The notes beneath the pieces were generated by a model that did no database searches, had not been told where the DNA came from, and was given only the letters and a program-made list of their open reading frames with translations. A program made the translations under genes and the position numbers. Below, in pieces: positions 59,817 to 64,000 of a DNA stretch of 64,000 nt (the first letter of the stretch is position 1; every line of letters begins with the position of its first letter). The DNA is taken from the NCBI GenBank assembly GCA_032158295.1, contig CM063250.1, positions 1,123,501 to 1,187,500 of the forward strand. Direction: 5' to 3'. The DNA comes from Pycnopodia helianthoides. Its lineage: Eukaryota > Echinodermata > Asteroidea > Forcipulatida > Asteriidae.

Positions 59817-60084
59817 CTACAAAGGTGGAGATTGTAACCAATTTGGCTACTGGGAAACTCAGGGATAAATGGGTGACTGCAAAGAAAGAGAGATTGTAGC
59901 CAATTTGGCTTCTGGGAAACTCAGGGATAAATGGGTGACTGCAAAGGAAGAGAGATTGTAGCCAATTTGGCTTCTGAGAAACTCAGGGATAAATGGGTAA
60001 CTGCAAAGGACATGGCTACTGGGACAATCAGGGATAAACAGGAACCTACAAAGGTAAAGATCGTTACCAATTTGGCTACTGGGG
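59817..60084 (+). repeat. Tandem array of a roughly 62-bp unit grown from a SINE tail
   Basis: The unit contains 'attgtaaccaatttggctac', 'tgggaaactcagggataaat' and 'gggtgactgcaaag'. About four and a half copies are present, the fourth shortened. The array starts inside the body of the SINE fragment at 59690, so it looks like expansion of the SINE 3' region. Confidence 0.8.
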
Positions 60085-61020
60085 CTGCATTCTCCTGAAG
60101 AGCTGAGGTAGTTTCAGGAATGCCTTTGGCTCAATGAACAGTGTTAGTAACAATCTCAGGAGCATTGATTTATCGGTTTAAAAAGTGCATGACAAAATTG
60201 ATTGACCTAATTAAGCCTTACCCTAATTTGATCCCTCTTCTCCCAAAGGGGATATGAATGAAACCCAATCAGGGAATCCTCAGATGACAACTGCAGTACT
60301 TTGAATAATGAAGTCAGCTAAACTACCTCCATTCTTCAGTCCACAGGATTGATATACATGGGTAAATAACATTAAACTTGATTGATTCAGGGAGGATAGT
60401 TCACGTAGCAACAGAAAAAAAAAAATCACCAGAAGTTGGAGCCACACTATCAAAAAATTTTCAAATTGGATCCTGGAGAGATCGTTAGCTAGAGACGTCA
60501 TTTCTCTGTTTCACATCCTGCTTTTCAATTTTAGGTGTTTTTCTCTTAAAAGTCAAAACATATTTGTGATGAAATTAGTCACAGAATGGGTGAAAACACC
60601 TTTTTTTTAAAATAATGACAAGGAGCAGACAGAAGCTTATTCTACATGTATCTACCTGTCCGTACTGTGCTTTACGTCAATATTAATCTAATCAATAAGA
60701 AATACACACTATATTAGATTTCAAATCTAGAATCTAATTTGCTACCCTGCAACAGACTCCTAAAAAAACTCATCAAATTTCCAGCGATTTTCTCCAATAA
60801 TATTTTTGCCGTCACATTCCAAAGGTTAACCATGATAGCTTCATGTAGAACTGAACGGCGCTAAATTTACATATTGTTGTGTCAGTCCAACATTGTTGCA
60901 TCTCCTAACATGGCACTTACATTACATGAGAGTTCTGAAATTGTCAAAATGTTGTATCTTAAAATAGCCAGGATGTCCACATAAAATAAATACACTGAGA
61001 TAGAATGTTTTTGCACAAAT
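60085..61020. other. Non-coding, no feature seen
   Basis: AT-rich sequence with short frames. No repeat family or exon was recognised. Confidence 0.4.
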
Positions 61021-61080
61021 CATACTAGCAGTGTGTTCCACAAAAGTTTAACTGAGTGGGATTTGAACCCAAGAGCTTCC
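61021..61080 (-). mobile_element. SINE fragment interrupted by the 61084 SINE
   Basis: On the minus strand 'gctcttgggttcaaatccca' holds a B box (gggttcaaatccc). 'actagcagtgtg' plus 'ttccacaa' at 61024-61044 recurs as 'actagcagtgtg' plus 'gtccacaa' at 61538-61558 beyond the inserted SINE, as expected if an older repeat was split or a long segment duplicated on insertion. Confidence 0.4.
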
Positions 61081-61083
61081 GTT

Positions 61084-61487
61084 ATAGTGGTGTGTCGTGG
61101 CCTAACGGATAAGAACACCAGACTCAAGCTCTGGTGTTTCTGATCAGCAGAGTGTGGGTTCGAGTCCCGGTCAGGACATTTGTGTCCTTTAGCAAGACAC
61201 TTAACCATTATTGCTTCGTCCTTCGGATGGGACGTAATGCACGTAAAAGAACCCAGTGCACTTATAATAAAGAGAAGGGGTTTGCCCCAGTGTTCCTGGT
61301 TTGATTGGCTGCATATTGCCCCTCAGCACCTTGTAAACCATTACATGGTGCTACGTAAAAGGAAAAAGGTCTCTTACTTTATAAACCTAGCTCCGCATAC
61401 CTTGCAGGAAAAAATACTGCGTGCTTTGAGACATCCATCTGGTGTGATAAAGCACTATAAAGACTGGGTATTGTTATTATTATTAAA
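61084..61487 (+). mobile_element. tRNA-Leu-derived SINE, most complete copy
   Basis: The head reads 'gtcgtggcctaacggataag', 'aacaccagactcaagctctg', then the B box 'gtgggttcgagtcccggtca' and 'ggacatttgtgtcc'. The piece 'ccagactcaagct' equals the anticodon arm of animal tRNA-Leu(CAA), and the long variable region before the B box fits a class II tRNA. The body continues through 'ccttcggatgggacgtaatg' and 'ccagtgttcctggtttgatt', and ends with 'cactataaagactgggtatt' and an (ATT)n tail. It is about 400 bp with both pol III boxes intact, so it could have been active recently. Confidence 0.85.
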
Positions 61488-61566
61488 CCACCAAGCTCAC
61501 TCAGTGATTGAAAGGCCAATCCTATAGCTAGCACTAGCAGTGTGGTCCACAATGGCTTAATCTTAA

Positions 61567-64000
61567 ATATTGATGAAGAACAATATAATTCAATTTGACC
61601 TTTCACTCATGAGTACTTCAATAATCAAGCGTACTTTATTGAAGTTGCATGCTCATTATAAATTACATCCTGCACTCGACTACTGACGCTTCCCATACCT
61701 GTATACTTTTTCCGCGGATCTATGAACCTCACAAAACTGTCAAAGGACCGCCGTATTAGTTGGTGTCGATCAATTATTGCAAGGAAAGCACAGTCAAAGC
61801 ATTGCATGTTGGTACTACAAGCTTCTAATTAAAAATCTGGGAGATTTCATTATTTGGGGGGAAGAGAGTGACCAACAGTCCCCCCCCCCCCACCTCTATG
61901 GGTGTATCAATCACATTTTATCACAGCATGCCTTGCTCTTTACTCCCTGGAACCGTGTCGTTTAAATATACAAAAACCCTGCAGAGTTCAATTAGGCCAA
62001 TCAGAATTGTTTTATATTGTCCAAGAAGGGATCGACACAGTACACCCCCCCCCCCATGGAAATAAGGCTTGGGAGGAAGGGACATTGTCTCAAAAAGAGT
62101 CGAAAATAATCTCAGACAAACATTTACATAAATCAACTGCTAGTCTTTAATTTATCCCCAGTGAATGTTCACCTTATAAATTGGTATTTGTCTAATATTG
62201 TGGCAGCTTTTGACCACCTTTGTACATGTCATTCGACTGGAAATGAAACATCCTCCGCCCACTCCATTTTCCAGCACTTTTGCACAAAAAAAAAAATCCA
62301 ATCTCTGACGCAGCTTGGCTCTTTATTGATCTTTCACTGCAGACTCCCCGATTTCTTCCTTCGAGTCGGGGAAGTTGTTATTTTCTTGTGGATGAAACAA
62401 AATTGCAAGGAACATTCCACAAAGGGACGGCCTTTATCAAGAACCTCTGTCCAGGAAATTATGTCTCTTTCAGCACAGTCACAAGTCCTTTGACTGTACC
62501 AACTTTATAATGTAGAGTGTTGAATACTCAATGTTGACATGCCCAACGTTTTGAAATGTTTAATATTTAACCATTGACATGGATCCTCATATTCAGAGAG
62601 GAGATCCCACACAGCTAAGAAATCTAAGTTTCTCCCGTTACATAAACCAAAGATATCAGAAATTCAATTTTCTGAAGATTTTTCCAGGACTTCAGACGAG
62701 TGTTATTGATGATAAAAAATATCAAAACACCCAGTCAAAAAATATCATTCATAAGACGAGAATTGTGAGATCTGTGGTCATTCTCCATGTAATATAACCC
62801 TCCAAACTGCCCATCAATACATTTAAATGTAACATGCACGTACATGTGTTGTGTGTATAACATTCAAAATCATCCATTCTCAAAAATCACCTGTAAATCA
62901 TCACCAAGGAACCTTAATACAGTGGATAACAAGCACCAGAAACAGCTTTTTCTACCATTAGAAATTCACCCCATCCCCCCCTCCCAAATCCCATCCCAAC
63001 AACAAACCACCTACATAAACCAGATCATCACATGTATTGACTTCCTATGAAAAAAAAACCTGGTTTACTTTCAATTTGTAACAAAACGCCTGGCTGGGGA
63101 GAAACCAAAAACTCCATGCCAAAAACAAATACATCACACTATCTCTGCAATCCCACGTCTTTCCCCTGCAAACAAAGCAAGCACGCCACTAGCGACACTG
63201 TGGAATTCTGCAAAGATTGAGCCCCGTACAAGTGAAACCCGACCTACCCCTTGACGTTGCCGGCTTTGACAGAACTCCTTACCCGTCATCCCGGGCCCCC
63301 CGTTTAACCAATCATTAAAGGCAAACAGATCCTTATGGTGTGTTTCCTAGCATTCTCTTTGCCAAGAAAAAGCACGAAAAAGATGCAATACCGCAGAATC
63401 ATTTTGTTTCTAAAGCAACGGAAAGAATTGTTTTTTTCATATCTTCATCACACTCCATGCTTCCAGCGTCCCTACGCCGATTATCTGAGTCACGAACAGT
63501 AAATTGATCTTAAAACCCACGTCGGTTTACCTACTCGTAATTAATGGCAAGCCCCATGACATTTTCACGGGTGTTATGAGCCAATTCTTCTCTTACTATT
63601 AGTATCGATGGTGTGCAACCGAAAGTCATAAATAAAAAATGACAAGAGAGGTTTTTTTTGTTCGTGTATAATAGTGATCTCATCGCTGACCGGTGCAACA
63701 ACAGCAGGTGGTTAGAGTAGTCCGTGTTCAGTGACCGCCAATGGTCAACATCTCTGTTTTTAAGAGGGCCAGAGTATGTATACAGTTTAACGTTGTGATC
63801 GGGTATGAGTCAAGATACAGTAGAAATAAGAAGGAAATACGGTGTCCAAATAGGCAGTAAATTAAAAAAAGGAGGCATGAACATCTGCTCAGTAACAATT
63901 ACTTCTTCATGGCACTTGTTAATATAAAACCCCTACCCCTTGCATACTCCCTGCAGGAAACATCTTCAATCCTACTTCATCAAATACAATAATATCAAAC
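61567..64000. other. Non-coding, C-run homopolymers
   Basis: C runs lie near 61880-61891 and 62045-62055, and an A run near 62286-62296. The several overlapping frames of 60-110 codons have no recognisable domain. Nothing further was seen to the end of the window. Confidence 0.4.

Noticed and set aside
61180..61527. 115-codon plus-strand frame near 61 kb
   Set aside because: It is the read-through of the SINE body and not a gene.

Overview
This is a eukaryotic window that is almost entirely non-coding. It is AT-rich, short ORFs have no operon spacing, homopolymer and microsatellite tracts are everywhere, and there are many dispersed short mobile elements. The mixture of tRNA-derived SINEs, TTAA-flanked T2/piggyBac-type elements and several hairpin MITE families, together with the receptor gene, fits a marine invertebrate deuterostome. 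An echinoderm, perhaps a sea star, is my best guess. This rests on overall character and memory of similar repeats, not on a database match.

The one gene that can be named is on the minus strand at 41491-42660: a single-coding-exon rhodopsin-family receptor close to the somatostatin / allatostatin-C receptor group. All seven membrane segments and the usual signature residues are present, but the reading frame is broken three times by one-base losses. Each is most simply a shortened C or G run, so I read them as assembly errors more than decay. A splice acceptor lies just 5' of its start, a GC-box/TATA arrangement lies about 2.4 kb upstream, and a run of AATAAA signals lies just downstream.

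Three plus-strand stretches look like possible exons without a recognisable domain: 33878-34204 (strong Kozak ATG), 38607-38792 (acceptor, open frame, donor) and 46508-46710 (acceptor, open frame, stop, then AATAAA at about 46994). If the last two belong together, the receptor would be nested in an intron of an opposite-strand gene; this is speculation.

The rest is repeats. Region by region: 0-10 kb holds hairpin MITEs and SINEs; 10.4-13.2 kb a T2-type MITE and a CAGGGCTC element; 18.5-19.0 kb a deleted piggyBac element that keeps the N-terminus of its transposase; 19.2-22.6 kb two tandem arrays, one grown inside a second CAGGGCTC element; 23.7-28.3 kb another TTAA MITE and degenerate arrays; 31.4-32.7 kb a large 30-bp minisatellite; 38.3-40.8 kb MITEs, a suspicious duplicated exon-like patch and a perfect-TIR T2 MITE; 50-61.5 kb MITEs, a 25-bp minisatellite and SINEs, one of whose tails has expanded into an array.

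I found no convincing undescribed biological system. The most useful observations are the receptor's frame breaks, the deletion-riddled copy of a nearby exon-like block (which points to unpolished long-read sequence), the piggyBac remnant, and the repeat families that have seeded tandem arrays.
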